From assembly GCA_934047225.1 (NCBI GenBank), contig OW203991.1:1302001-1366000 (forward strand): a DNA stretch of 64,000 nt. Reading direction: 5' to 3'. Below the pieces are notes generated by a model. The model was not told the origin of the DNA and did no database searches. It saw nothing but the letters and a program-made list of their open reading frames with translations. Made by a program: the position numbers and the translations under genes. The DNA is from Ypsolopha sequella (taxonomy: Eukaryota > Arthropoda > Insecta > Lepidoptera > Ypsolophidae). Below, one piece after another: positions 54,594 to 64,000 of the stretch (position 1 is the stretch's first letter; every line of letters begins with the position of its first letter).

Positions 54594-55454
54594 TCATATT
54601 TTAATTTGTAGCTGCTGGATTTGCATCTCGTTGGTTATTAAAATGACAGGAGAATTCTCATTTTTTCTCAAGTAAACTTTGCCGTAAGAAGTCCAGCAAA
54701 ACTTGTATATTTTAGATTTGACAAGTTCCCTTCCGAGAAAGTACAGACGAGATGATTTGGCTGTAAGATTTTCTGACACGAAAATAGGTGTGTCTTCTGC
54801 TGTGCGGAATCCTAAATGTTTTGCACAAATCTTGGTTTTCTGTTGGATGTTGAATGTCTTGCATTTTTTGAGGATTTCATTTTTGATTAGGGTCGAGGAA
54901 GATTCTACTATAATAGGAGTATTTTTTTGTCCCTCTTTTTTTTCGCGAATTCTGTATATATCTTTTATGTCTGCCTTGTTTATTTCACAGCCAATACTTA
55001 TAGATAGACACCTTGCCATTTCAATTAAATCTTCTTTAGTTTCATTTTGTCTCTTTGGGACATTTTTAATTTCAAAGCAGGTTTTCCTCATTCCTTTTTG
55101 CATGTCCTCGACTCTATCTTCTAACACAGCAATATATTTCCTATCCTCTTTAGCTTGATATTCTAGCTTCTCTATCTTCTTTTTGTATTCCTCATTTTGA
55201 GCTGTTAGGAATGCAATTGCATTTTCAATATTGCGGTTTGATTTTTGAATCTCTGACAGGCTTGGAGCTATTTTTTTAAGCTCATCGCCTTGTGTGGACG
55301 TCATTTTTAGGATTAACTCTTTCATTTCTTCTCTAAACTCTGAAAAATCGCTGTTGTTTACTCCCTTTCTTCTGTTGCGAGTGGTAATAAAGTCATTTTG
55401 GTTTTGAGGGGTAAGATCAGTATCAGACAATGATTTGTTGATGGGACTAGACAT
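54594..55454 (-). CDS. ORF1: RNA-binding protein of the LINE
   Basis: The 286-residue protein would coat the element RNA and help assemble the ribonucleoprotein. Residues about 40-122 form a predicted coiled coil (FREEMKELILKM, IENAIAFLTAQNEEYKKKIE, YIAVLEDRVEDMQKGM). Residues 125-198 (CFEIKNVPKRQNETKEDLIE, DIYRIREKKEGQKNTPIIVE) look like the RRM-type core of LINE ORF1 proteins, followed by a C-terminal domain (HLGFRTAEDTPIFVSENLTA, YKFCWTSYGKVYLRK). The latter half resembles a family shared between lepidopteran LINE ORF1 proteins and the FP structural protein of insect baculoviruses; that link is from memory and not checked. No zinc knuckles are present. The frame is intact from ATG 55454 to the stop at 54594. 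Confidence 0.85.
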   Translation of the reverse strand: MSSPINKSLSDTDLTPQNQNDFITTRNRRKGVNNSDFSEFREEMKELILKMTSTQGDELKKIAPSLSEIQKSNRNIENAIAFLTAQNEEYKKKIEKLEYQAKEDRKYIAVLEDRVEDMQKGMRKTCFEIKNVPKRQNETKEDLIEMARCLSISIGCEINKADIKDIYRIREKKEGQKNTPIIVESSSTLIKNEILKKCKTFNIQQKTKICAKHLGFRTAEDTPIFVSENLTAKSSRLYFLGRELVKSKIYKFCWTSYGKVYLRKNENSPVILITNEMQIQQLQIKI

Positions 55455-55834
55455 ATTTTTTAGCTACGAATCCTTTTGCGGCGGGGATGTAGGTAAGTGG
55501 ACAAAATAATCGGCGTACGAAATATTTGGCCAGCCGCCGCCGCCGTCACAACGTGGCTTTGTAAAACACAAGCACTGAGGCTATAGGTCACTCACACTGG
55601 GCGCTGATCGACGATCTTGAACGATTATCCTTTCCGTCCAGTGAATTGAGACCTGCAGCGGGCACTTCGCGAACGTTCACTTTCTCATGGGTCACGTTAA
55701 CTGGATAGCGATCGACGATTTGGACCAAATAGCCTTTCCGTCTGGTATAACTAGGCCTCCGATTTTTAATAAAATTATATTGCCGTTTACTTTGTTTACA
55801 CGTCTGAACCGGTCAGCGATCCAAATGAGAGGGG

Positions 55835-56033
55835 ACCCTAAAGTTTAGTAGATCTATGTTAAACCTAAAGTTTAGTAGATCTATGTTAACCCTAAAGTTT
55901 AGTAGATCTATGTTAACCCTAAAGTTTAGTAGATCTATGTTAACCCTAAAGTTTAGTAGATCTATGTTAACCCTAAAGTTTAGTAGATCTATGTTAACCC
56001 TAAAATTTAGTAGAACTATGTTAACCCTAAAAT
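55835..56033. repeat. 27-bp satellite array, right part (about 7 units)
   Basis: The array resumes at accctaaagtttagtagatc and continues to 56033, with the last two units diverged (tagaactatg, aaaattctgag). It has none of the gatgatc variants seen on the left. Together with 50322-50880 it was one array before the LINE inserted. Confidence 0.93.
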
Positions 56034-56509
56034 TCTGAGATGCTATACTTTTACAAATTCAATCGCTACACGTAAAAAACACCCCAAATACGGGTGGCTG
56101 TAAAAAATGTATGAAAATGTACTAAAAGTTTAATACATATATTTACAAAGTTTCTTCATTGAAAATACAAAGTACAGAAAATTACCGATTTTCTTCTAGG
56201 AAACATCAATGCTCAACAATCTAGTTGAGTCAAAGGAATGATATTCTAAATAAAACGTCATTGGGTCAAAGATTATGGTCAAAGCATGTTTTGCCTTCTG
56301 CCACGATTACTTTGAATCTGTTCCGTTACTTGTGCCTCACGTTAATTGGATATTAGACGTTGACAGTATTATATTACTAACAATTTAGTTTATATTTTTA
56401 GTATGGAATTTCATATTATGGATTTCAATCTTAAGAGTAAAAAACGACAACAATAAATTTTATATAATTTAAGCATATAGAGAGGATTAGTGAAAAAAAA
56501 GTGACGAAA
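56034..56509. other. Unassigned AT-rich DNA
   Basis: No feature is supported. Confidence 0.4.
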
Positions 56510-56708
56510 GAATTTATGGTGGACAGGTAGAAGGTACATCTCGACCAGGCGCCTAGAATGTTGTATGCCGACCAAATTGGCGACATACTGAAGAAGCGCA
56601 AAGTACCCGGAATAGAAAAGCTTGACTAGACTGATCAATGTGGAAGAAGCGAACGAGGTGTGTCAGGATCGTAGCAGATGGATTGCGGTGGATGGTGTGA
56701 TTCCCTAG
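56510..56708 (+). mobile_element. RTE-type LINE 3' end
   Basis: It contains gtacatctcgaccaggcgcc, tgccgaccaaattggcgaca, gtacccggaatagaaaagc, and terminal codons VEEANEVCQDRSRWIAVDGV before TAG (56706-56708), resembling the C-terminus of RTE ORFs. Upstream frames are broken. Confidence 0.65.
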
Positions 56709-57389
56709 CTATGCAAGACTAATTAGATTAATTCATCAAACTTATCCCTTCTTAGCCTGATTCTATTTCTAACTTATTCTTCTTTTTGCAAAACATTATC
56801 GATCGCTTCGTGCAGAGCAAATATCCGGCTTGTATGAGACACAAACTTATCATACCCGTATTTAGATTACTTTGAAAATATGAATTTGAACACAGAAAAT
56901 ACTGACTGAAAATAAATATATTTAAATGAAATTACTAAAAATACAAAGAAAAACAAACGAATTCAAATTCGCTCTGAAAGAATACATCAAAGATAATTTC
57001 TTGGAATAAACTATACGAAAATTAATTTTACTCAGAACAGAATGTTATTTTATTAACCATACAAATACCGATTTTCAACTTTCAGCCTCAATCTGAAAAT
57101 ATAGTTTAGGAATATTCAAGTGGAATTAGTCCCTTTGAGTAACGTTAAATTTAGTCTGAAACATTTACAATCTAGAAGGTTCTGGTGATTACAGAATCTG
57201 CTTCAGTTTTGGAGGTCAAATTATTCTGAATTCATTGAAAAAGTTGAGACAAAATCGATATGAAATCTGCTGCGATAAAAAATTTTGGAATGCTAATTTA
57301 CAGAAACCAATAGAAACTTAGCGATGGCAACATACACAATACATAAGTAATATGGTTTTGTTGAATAACTATTGAGTGAATTTTGAATT
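56709..57389. other. Unassigned AT-rich DNA
   Basis: No feature is supported. Confidence 0.4.
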
Positions 57390-57745
57390 TAAATGTTTAT
57401 TTTTTTATTCATTTATTTATATTTATATTTGGGAAACAAACTGTTTAACATTACATAAAACAATACACAACTAAATGACACAAACCAGCAAAGTTTCCAC
57501 ACATAGATAAACAAATGTAAAACAAGCAGTACAGTTCTAAGAAACAAGACAGTTGAAATTAAATATAAAAACAAAATAAAATTTTAATCAATAGATAGAT
57601 TAATTTACAGTGTATTAATTTAGTTTAGATTAATTAGAAAAAGGCAGGTTTTTCACAATCCGCCTGCAAAACCGCTCTTAATTTACAAAATAACAGTTAC
57701 AGAGGGACGAGCGAGATAATTACATATTAACTAATATATCATAAT
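57390..57745 (-). repeat. Possible LINE 3' UTR
   Basis: The left edge (ttttttattcatttatttat) would be an AATAAA-bearing microsatellite tail on the minus strand, and the segment ends with ttcacaatccgcctgcaaaa and gagggacgagcgag. No coding remnant supports it, so this is tentative. Confidence 0.3.
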
Positions 57746-58395
57746 TATTTAATTTTTAAACCAACATGCAGATTTTTATATGGAATATTTTTACTTGCAG
57801 CTCAAAAATACTATTTTGACAACAGAAATCCTTCAGCGCAGAAGAGAGCCCGTAGGTTAGGTTAAAAGGTTAGGTATGACAAGTCGCGGAACGTAGTTTC
57901 ACGGCCGTCGTGGTAATTTTTTTATGACAACCCTGAAATCCTATAAGAGCACAATTAGTATTTTAGTATGTAAGTCAGTATTTTTTAGATGTCGAGATTT
58001 AGTGTGCAAAATTGTATTTTTGATGTGCGGTTAAATACTGACATGCCTTTTAATATTAGTAGGAATACGACTAAAGCTGCAGGAATAAACAATTAAAACT
58101 AGTAAAATATTACCCTAATTAGATTTCCATTTTAACTTCTAAATGCTACATAACAATAAGTGGGTAATCATTCCATTCGAATTGTTAGAAAGCTTTATAA
58201 TTCAACATTGGGATAAAGTTTTCTTTGTTAAATGATTTGCTTCAAATAAAGACGGCAGTTGTTTGTCCCAAAACGATGTCGATTTAGAGCCCTGGCATTT
58301 ATAAAATGAATGATCAAGGTCAAACATTGAATGAATAATTAAATAATAACTAGAATTAATATTATTGTAATTTTTTTCAAGCTTTACTTACTTAC
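57746..58395. other. Unassigned AT-rich DNA
   Basis: taggttaggttaaaaggttagg at 57854-57875 is not a telomere tract (see rejected items). No gene is supported. Confidence 0.4.
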
Positions 58396-58640
58396 TAGCT
58401 GTTGCCCGCGACTTTATTCGTGTGGAAGAAGATAATGCGGCCAGTTGGCAATCCCGCAATAAAAGGTATCCCAGTTTTAAATTGGATAATAAGTTATTGA
58501 ACAGTGGTCTCCCTTCCTTATTTCTGTTAAATTCATGTCTCACTGCTGAAGATCGTACAGTAGTAACCCGTTCAGTAGTTTTTGCGTGATGCATGAAATA
58601 CCGACAAAATTCCGTTTTTTTTTGTATCATCATCCTACAC
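58396..58640 (+). repeat. Dispersed repeat starting tagctgttgcccgcgact
   Basis: The head actagctgttgcccgcgact is a very common start of lepidopteran interspersed repeats. The rest (ggtatcccagttttaaattg, cagtagtttttgcgtgatgc) is a diverged body with no coding capacity. Confidence 0.5.
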
Positions 58641-59483
58641 CGCTATTTTTTTGGAATATCATCGATGGAAATACATAAAAAGCTCTTATCTTTTACAGTT
58701 TTTAAAAGAATTTAATATACTTAGCTTAACAATTTTAGTTACTATACTACCTAACCCGTTTCATCAAAGAAGGTATCACCATCTGTTGCTGCATCAATTG
58801 CTGCAACTAAATTGCCATTAATACATTTTGTTTGCCAAAATAGATGACGCTATTTAAACGAAATAATTTAATATTTATATAAAACATCCCAGTGTAGAAT
58901 TAATTAAACCATTATATTTATTCTAATAATAAACAGCGCCACCTGTTGATTTTTTATGTACTAAAATTTTATACGCTGATCTGATAAATTATGCACTCTA
59001 TGATTGTTATTGTCTATTTTTAGGGTTGCATACATCATGAAAAAACGGACCACCAATAGAATTAATTTGTTAAACGTCTGTCTGTCCATGTGTCAAGTTT
59101 CTTACTAAATTTTCTGTGGTCAAGGCCTTTTTTCTCAGAAACTGGTTTTTAGTCTCTATTTCCGATCTGTGTCTGCTGGAAGAATTTATGCAAGGATTTC
59201 GTACTGTATCGCCCAAATTTAAAAAAGGCTTTTCGTTAAGGCTTAAATCATTCAAAACCTGTCAGGCCTTGACAAGTGGGAGAATTGATTGCTCGAGTGA
59301 ACAACAAAAATACGGTTCGACTTTGGCTGCCGATTCTGCTGCAGGCAATTTTGTATCGAAGACAATTTACCTAGACCCCTAATCATTAAAAACTTTTTTA
59401 TTAAAAAAAATATAATGCCTAGTGACGATATATTGTTCCAAGATAATAATAATAATAATAATCAATTTAATTCCAGACATACC
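58641..59483. other. Unassigned DNA
   Basis: gtctgtctgtccatgtgtc at 59077 is a repeat-type landmark. An 88-codon plus-strand frame at 59116-59382 has no recognisable domain. A (taa) run lies at 59443-59460. Confidence 0.4.
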
Positions 59484-59714
59484 CCTCTATTCTGTATCTT
59501 TAGTTGCCAACTGGAATAGGAGCCTATCATCAAAAACATAGCTAAAAACGGAACTTTCAAAATTGCTGTTAGTGGGTATTGAACTATTTACGAACTGTGT
59601 CGTCACTTCAAGTGCGAACATATCCTTACACAATCGGAATTCGATAGTATATCTATGTTATTGATGATAGACACCCAGTTCAAATGGCAACTAAAGATAC
59701 ATAATAGGCCCTCA
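59484..59714. mobile_element. MITE, family with 10951-11172
   Basis: Inverted ends about 45 bases long: cctctattctgtatctttag, ttgccaactgg at the left; caaatggcaactaaagatac, ataataggccc at the right. The interior matches the 10.9-kb copy (gaactgtgtcgtcacttcaa). Confidence 0.85.
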
Positions 59715-60447
59715 GGTCCATAATATTACAATTAACACATACATAAGACATAAAAACAACAAACATAATAAATTTACTTAAAAAAATAGTCTATGAGTCT
59801 GATTCACTCACTCACTACACTTTTAATCAGTCTAAGTCTAAGATAGTTCCAAGAGGGTGTCAAAGCTGTTTTTTAGGTGTTAACTATCACTTGAACAGTT
59901 TATATGGACTGATATCAAATCTGGTACTGAGCTATTCATTTATTTATTTTTTAAGGAAACTTACAACTGATCTTAACTAAACACTTACGTCTAAGTATAA
60001 TTGTACATAATTTCAGCCAATGAAAAGTTTCAACAACTATCAAGGAAATTGATTGTTGATTGAATTATTGATCAAGGAAAGCAAAGGAAAATCTTTAAAC
60101 ATACTCACTAAGCACAAAGATGATTTCGAAAAAAAAAATGTAGTAATAATATTTTGTAGTCGCATAGGCTAACGTTGTATGTATGGTATTTGTAACGTGG
60201 AAACAAAATTTTCAGAAAAGCCGCTCAGGACCGGTCTATCTAAATAGTTTTCTCAACAAATAAATAAATTTTTTGTATGTCAGAACTCATAAACCTTTTG
60301 ATCGAGATCATAAAATCTCTACTCGATAAATTCCCCAGAATCTGTCCTGTTCCCGAATGAGACCATGTTCCCGAAGAGCTCCGATCGACGCGCCGCAGGT
60401 TTAATACATCAAATAACTTCCTTTGTCCGGGTTCAGTCCCTGTTTTT
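59715..60447. other. Unassigned DNA with a possible SINE tail
   Basis: 59845-59925 (gttccaagagggtgtcaaag) resembles the tail of the minus-strand SINE copies. A GC-rich patch at 60350-60410 (gctccgatcgacgcgccgca) has no frame or partner. Confidence 0.4.
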
Positions 60448-60590
60448 AACCAACTTCAAGAAAGGAAGAGGTTCTTGATTCACCTGGTTTTTTTTTTGGT
60501 GTTATACTCTGTCATTTCTAAACCGATTTGAATGATTAAAATAAATTGTTTTTTTTTGGTGAATGTCTGCTGTAACATTTTGAAGTCGGT
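60448..60590 (+). repeat. Short element with aaccaacttc / gaagtcggt ends
   Basis: The ends aaccaacttcaagaaaggaa and ttttgaagtcggta are inverted relative to each other and match the terminal motifs at 38708 and 39825. The interior has ctgtcatttctaaaccgatt, a landmark of the same lepidopteran element. Internally deleted copy. Confidence 0.65.
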
Positions 60591-61679
60591 AAAAATATTT
60601 TCGGTTAAAGAATTGAATAAAATTTTATTCAATAAGCTGTTCGCTATCTGTCAAGTAGCAGATTGACAAACCTGACGTGTTATTAAGTTCTACATTTTAC
60701 TGCACCAGGATATGACAGGAACGAAATGCAATGTTGAGCAGTACCGTTTTGCCAAATTGCCAACTACCTATTTTAATTTTAACAATATGTTGACTTATGG
60801 AATTTCAATTATGTGAGTACTTCCTGTTGAGGGTTAATAATTCATAATTAACAAATTCAACAAAATTATAAAACTAAAATTAATCTTAATTAAAACTACC
60901 TAAACTACTACTACTATTAAGTATTTACATCCAAAAATAAAAACAAAAATGGAAATCCTTTATTAAATAAAAAATGTTTTTAGGTCATCGTTTTTATGGG
61001 TTACTTTATCTCCAACATTAATAAGTAATGAAAGGTAAATTAAAATGAAAAAATTAATAAAAATCCTATTTTAATTCAATGAACGAAACCAAAAAAACAT
61101 GACTGCCGTTACAAAAAGTATACTAAAAAGATCAAAAAAGTTGTATACACTGCATATATTTGCTCCTTCTGGACAAAGAAAAATTCAGGCACAAAAACGC
61201 GATCCAATATCATTGAAACCTGCAAATTCAAACTTCAGTTATTAAAATAACGAGCAAATCTGAGAACTTCTAGCCACAAAAACTATTGGAACCCTCACCT
61301 TTTTGGCGTCAAAGTAACAAGGAGCAACGTTCCGACCAAAAGCTCTTGCAATTGTCACCCCCGCTCTCGTCCCCTCTTCATTTTCTCGGCTCGGTCTGGT
61401 GTATCTCCCTTCTAGTGAAGCTATGATATTTGAATATTTGAAAGTTCTTGAAATGCATTGCTTTGTTTAACTTTTAATTAAATATCAATTAAATTACTCC
61501 ATTCAAAGAATGTTGGAAAATATAAAAATAACGAGAGGTGTCGCGGCACACCCGGTTGGAACGAAGTTATTTTCGCTATATATAATGTATTACATAACAG
61601 GAACAATGGAATAAATTAACAAGGTTAATACCTATGCATATACTATTGGATATGTTATTGGAAAGTTAATGGAATCTAC
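60591..61679. other. Unassigned DNA
   Basis: 61290-61400 is less AT-rich (ggagcaacgttccgaccaaa) but without a supported frame. No feature. Confidence 0.4.
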
Positions 61680-62095
61680 AATGACTGTAATACTTTCACA
61701 CATACTCGTACACATACCCTCCTGACCCCTTATTCACATGAACACGCTCACAAACCCACAAAAACACCCTTCTACACCCTAGCACACACTTCTACACACC
61801 CTCACACATCCTCCCCCACACATACAAGCAGGCATAAACTAAATTAAATTCAACTAAATTAAACTTAATGCTTAAATTGAAATTAAACTCAATTTCACCT
61901 ACTTATTTGTATATTGTATATCTTTTGTTGTTATTTCTTGTTTGTAGTTTTGAGCAGTATAATGTTATATTTATAATAAGTGCTTTAGCGGTGCCTCCTG
62001 ACACAGGCCTTCTAAAGCGTAAAGGGAGACACCAGCTCCTACACTTATTATGTAAACCTATTTAATGAAATGAACGTATTTGTATTGTATTGTAT
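61680..62095 (+). mobile_element. LINE 3' UTR with (ttgta)n tail
   Basis: An AC-rich block (cacacttctacacaccctca) is followed by cctcctgacacaggccttct, aaagcgtaaagggagacacc and a tail of gtattgtattgtat at 62079-62095. The AC-rich block and gacacagg element are placed as in the 3' UTR of the intact LINE (complement of 51290-50950), so it is probably a related, 5'-truncated LINE. Confidence 0.5.
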
Positions 62096-64000
62096 GCATA
62101 GACATACGCTTGTAATAACACAAACACACATATAATGAATATAACTACATTGCACTATATGCATGGCTGCAACTTACTATAGCAAAAGTGTAGTGACGTC
62201 GAAGTCTTACACTTTTTTCGGCCTAGCTCTCATTCGCCAAGTTTAGTTTCTGGAGTGAAACGTGAAGGAAGTTAATTCCAAAATAATGTTTGTCGTATAA
62301 AATCAGCTATCATTAACCTGTAGTCTGTTTAGTTAAGGATGGGGCTGACCCTAGAACATGAACAACGCTAGACTTTCGAAGGTTCTTTGGAAGAAATAAA
62401 GACTTAAATAAAAATAAAATTACCTATATGATCTATTGATTTTGTATAAAAGTAATCTTATATGCACTGTATTAAGATTTTGTCAAAAAAAATAATACAT
62501 TTCCAACAATTTTCTTTTGTTTTTAAATGTTCCGCCGAAAAATCGACTATTTTTTTTTTTTCCATAACTCCGTTAATCGAAATATGGTGGGAATCTATTT
62601 AAATTCAATACTTTTTTGCCTACAAAATATTTCATTAGTAGCCAAAAACCCTTCTTTTTGTTGTTTTGCTGCGTAATTATTGAAGACAACATATAATTGC
62701 CTGTATCAAAAGCTAATAAAGTATTTGATGGGTAACTAGGGTAGGCCATATTCTTAAGGATCGAAGCAAATTGGTTTAATTGTAACATTTTTTGCTCACA
62801 CGTGAGGGGTTAATATTTATGTATTTTTCCACCCTCGTTTAGTTTCCTGTTTGTTTTCTACTCGTAGGATGTTGGAAATCAAACACTGCATTTAAAAAAG
62901 GAACACAGTGAAGTCCGAAATCAGCTGTTGGCTGTAACCGACATCTGGTTCCGTCTCTCGTTCACTTCTGGTTGGTTTGGACAGACGTGTACTTCCGCTG
63001 TGTGTGAGGTTTCAGTAGGATTTCGAATTTGGAACTCAGCGCGCGCTTCCTTGGCAAACTAAAGGTGGCGACTCGTGACTTCAAGGAAAAAAAAACAGAA
63101 TTGCAATGTTTCCACTTTCTATACAATCCATGACAGATTTTTCACTTCTTGTCGTCTATAGGCAGCCAAAATTTACTTACATAGTAGTAGCGTTGCTTGC
63201 GTGCGTTCGCTTTGAAGTTGAATCGAATCACCATATGCACAGAGTACCTTATTATATCAGTCGTTTCTTCTCGTCCGCTAGAGTCAGTTGTTTTGACCGC
63301 GCTAAGTACTTTCACCGGGTAACAATGTGAGTCGTGATTTACAAATACCGAATTTACCTTGTACTTCATCTATCCCGCTCTCACCGCATAGAAGCGGTGA
63401 CAGACTACAATACTATGCTTATAATAAAGCAAAGCATTTGAAACGCATTTTAAAGCAGAATCATTTTTTTAAATACATATTTTGGTATTTTTACTCGACG
63501 AGAAGCTTACTTTTCACGACCTCATCGTTTCCTTATTTGGCCGCGTCAGAAGGATAATTTTCGTAATGTGACTGCTTCGAAATGCAGCCCATAGAGACGT
63601 TCTTTTGTTAGTTTACCACGCACTATGCCAATCACTCCTTACTTATGTATCACTGCGTGGGGAAGTGCTGGTAAATCAAACATGATAATGGTTGAAAGAA
63701 TTCCTTAAAGTCATGTTCCGGAAACCGTTCCGATATCCTACTACTAAACTTTATAAAGATGCTAAGGTTTTGACTGTTCAAACTGACTGGCCTATTGCAC
63801 CATAAAACGATTTTAAATTCTGGAAAATACAAAGGTCTAACAAGCAAACGAAGATTCAGAGTCGACACCCCGTCGGTCAACACCGAATTCGGAAAGCGAT
63901 TTAAGCCCTTTGTTTTTATCTTCATCTATAATAAAATTGTCATGTACTGTGAAATTGGGAGTTGCCCAGTAGTAGAAGCTAAACGAAAAATAAAACAATG
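62096..64000. other. Unassigned DNA to the window end
   Basis: 62920-63090 is less AT-rich (ccgacatctggttccgtctc, gcgcgcgcttccttggcaaa) and could be a promoter or exon of an unseen gene, but no frame, splice pair or repeat supports this. Open frames at 62573-62788, 63106-63369 and 63650-63925 show no domain. Confidence 0.4.

Larger units (their letters stand above)
50881..55834 (-). mobile_element. Full-length non-LTR retrotransposon (CR1/Jockey group, Daphne-like)
   Basis: The element is about 4.95 kb on the minus strand: 5' UTR (55834-55455), ORF1, a 325-base spacer, ORF2, and 3' UTR (51322-50881). The 3' UTR has an AC-rich block with a C13 run (complement of 51290-51302), AATAAA near 50898-50903, and ends in two catttttt-type repeats instead of poly(A). 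The 5' UTR has two related segments about 115-120 bases apart (gatcgacgatcttgaac and gatcgacgatttggacc, each followed by cctttccgtc), as in tandem-unit LINE promoters. Both ORFs are open throughout, so it may be recently active. It interrupts the 27-bp array; two or three bases of the array unit are missing at the junction and no target duplication is evident. The clade name is inference from motif style. Confidence 0.88.

Noticed and set aside
54703..55158. 151-codon plus-strand frame
   Set aside because: Antisense shadow of LINE ORF1.
57854..57875. Telomere-like ttagg repeats
   Set aside because: Only two or three imperfect units; no tract.
62920..63090. Possible promoter or first exon of a host gene
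   Set aside because: Higher GC alone is not evidence; no frame, splice pair or core promoter motif was convincing.

Overview
The window is AT-rich, transposon-dense DNA from an insect, almost certainly a moth or butterfly. The grounds are the repeat content: tRNA-derived SINEs, CR1/Jockey-group LINEs ending in short-period microsatellites instead of plain poly(A), RTE 3' ends, a mariner, many fold-back MITEs, and several dispersed repeats typical of lepidopteran genomes. No bacterial or viral gene organisation is present. I could not support any host protein-coding exon, rRNA or functional tRNA gene; every recognisable coding stretch belongs to a mobile element or its relic. The assignment to Lepidoptera rests on my recognition of families, not on a search.

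Layout. 0-6.7 kb: a dispersed repeat copy cut by the window start, two fold-backs (one a nearly perfect 309-bp hairpin at 2956-3264) and a mariner with both ends and TA target sites (3561-4847) whose transposase has one stop codon and one homopolymer frameshift. 6.7-16.5 kb: lepidopteran dispersed repeats, a LINE 3' end with a MITE nested in it (8.98-9.99 kb), a Crypton-related deletion derivative also split by a MITE (10.87-11.66 kb), an interrupted RTE 3' end, and SINEs. 17-26 kb: four 5'-truncated LINE fragments (17.3, 18.7-20.2, 21.95-22.64, 24.8-25.9 kb), a GC-rich retroposon, a 30-bp minisatellite, and a hairpin MITE split by a LINE. 26-38 kb: mostly non-coding repeats and unassigned AT-rich DNA. 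38.7-41.8 kb: a composite fold-back plus a 135-bp tandem repeat, then a Crypton (tyrosine-recombinase transposon) relic with an apparent intron. 42-50 kb: a hairpin SINE with a clear target-site duplication, a 54-bp minisatellite, and a LINE C-terminal relic.

The best-preserved object is a full-length, apparently intact non-LTR retrotransposon at 50,881-55,834 (minus strand). It encodes ORF1 (coiled coil plus nucleic-acid-binding type C-terminus) and ORF2 (apurinic-type endonuclease plus reverse transcriptase). It sits inside an array of 27-bp repeats, which resumes on the other side almost in phase.

These parts work together only as layers of transposition: LINEs supply the machinery that probably mobilised the SINEs, MITEs depend on transposases not encoded here, and nested insertions give a relative order of events. 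The rest (56-64 kb) is mostly unassigned DNA with scattered repeat fragments.
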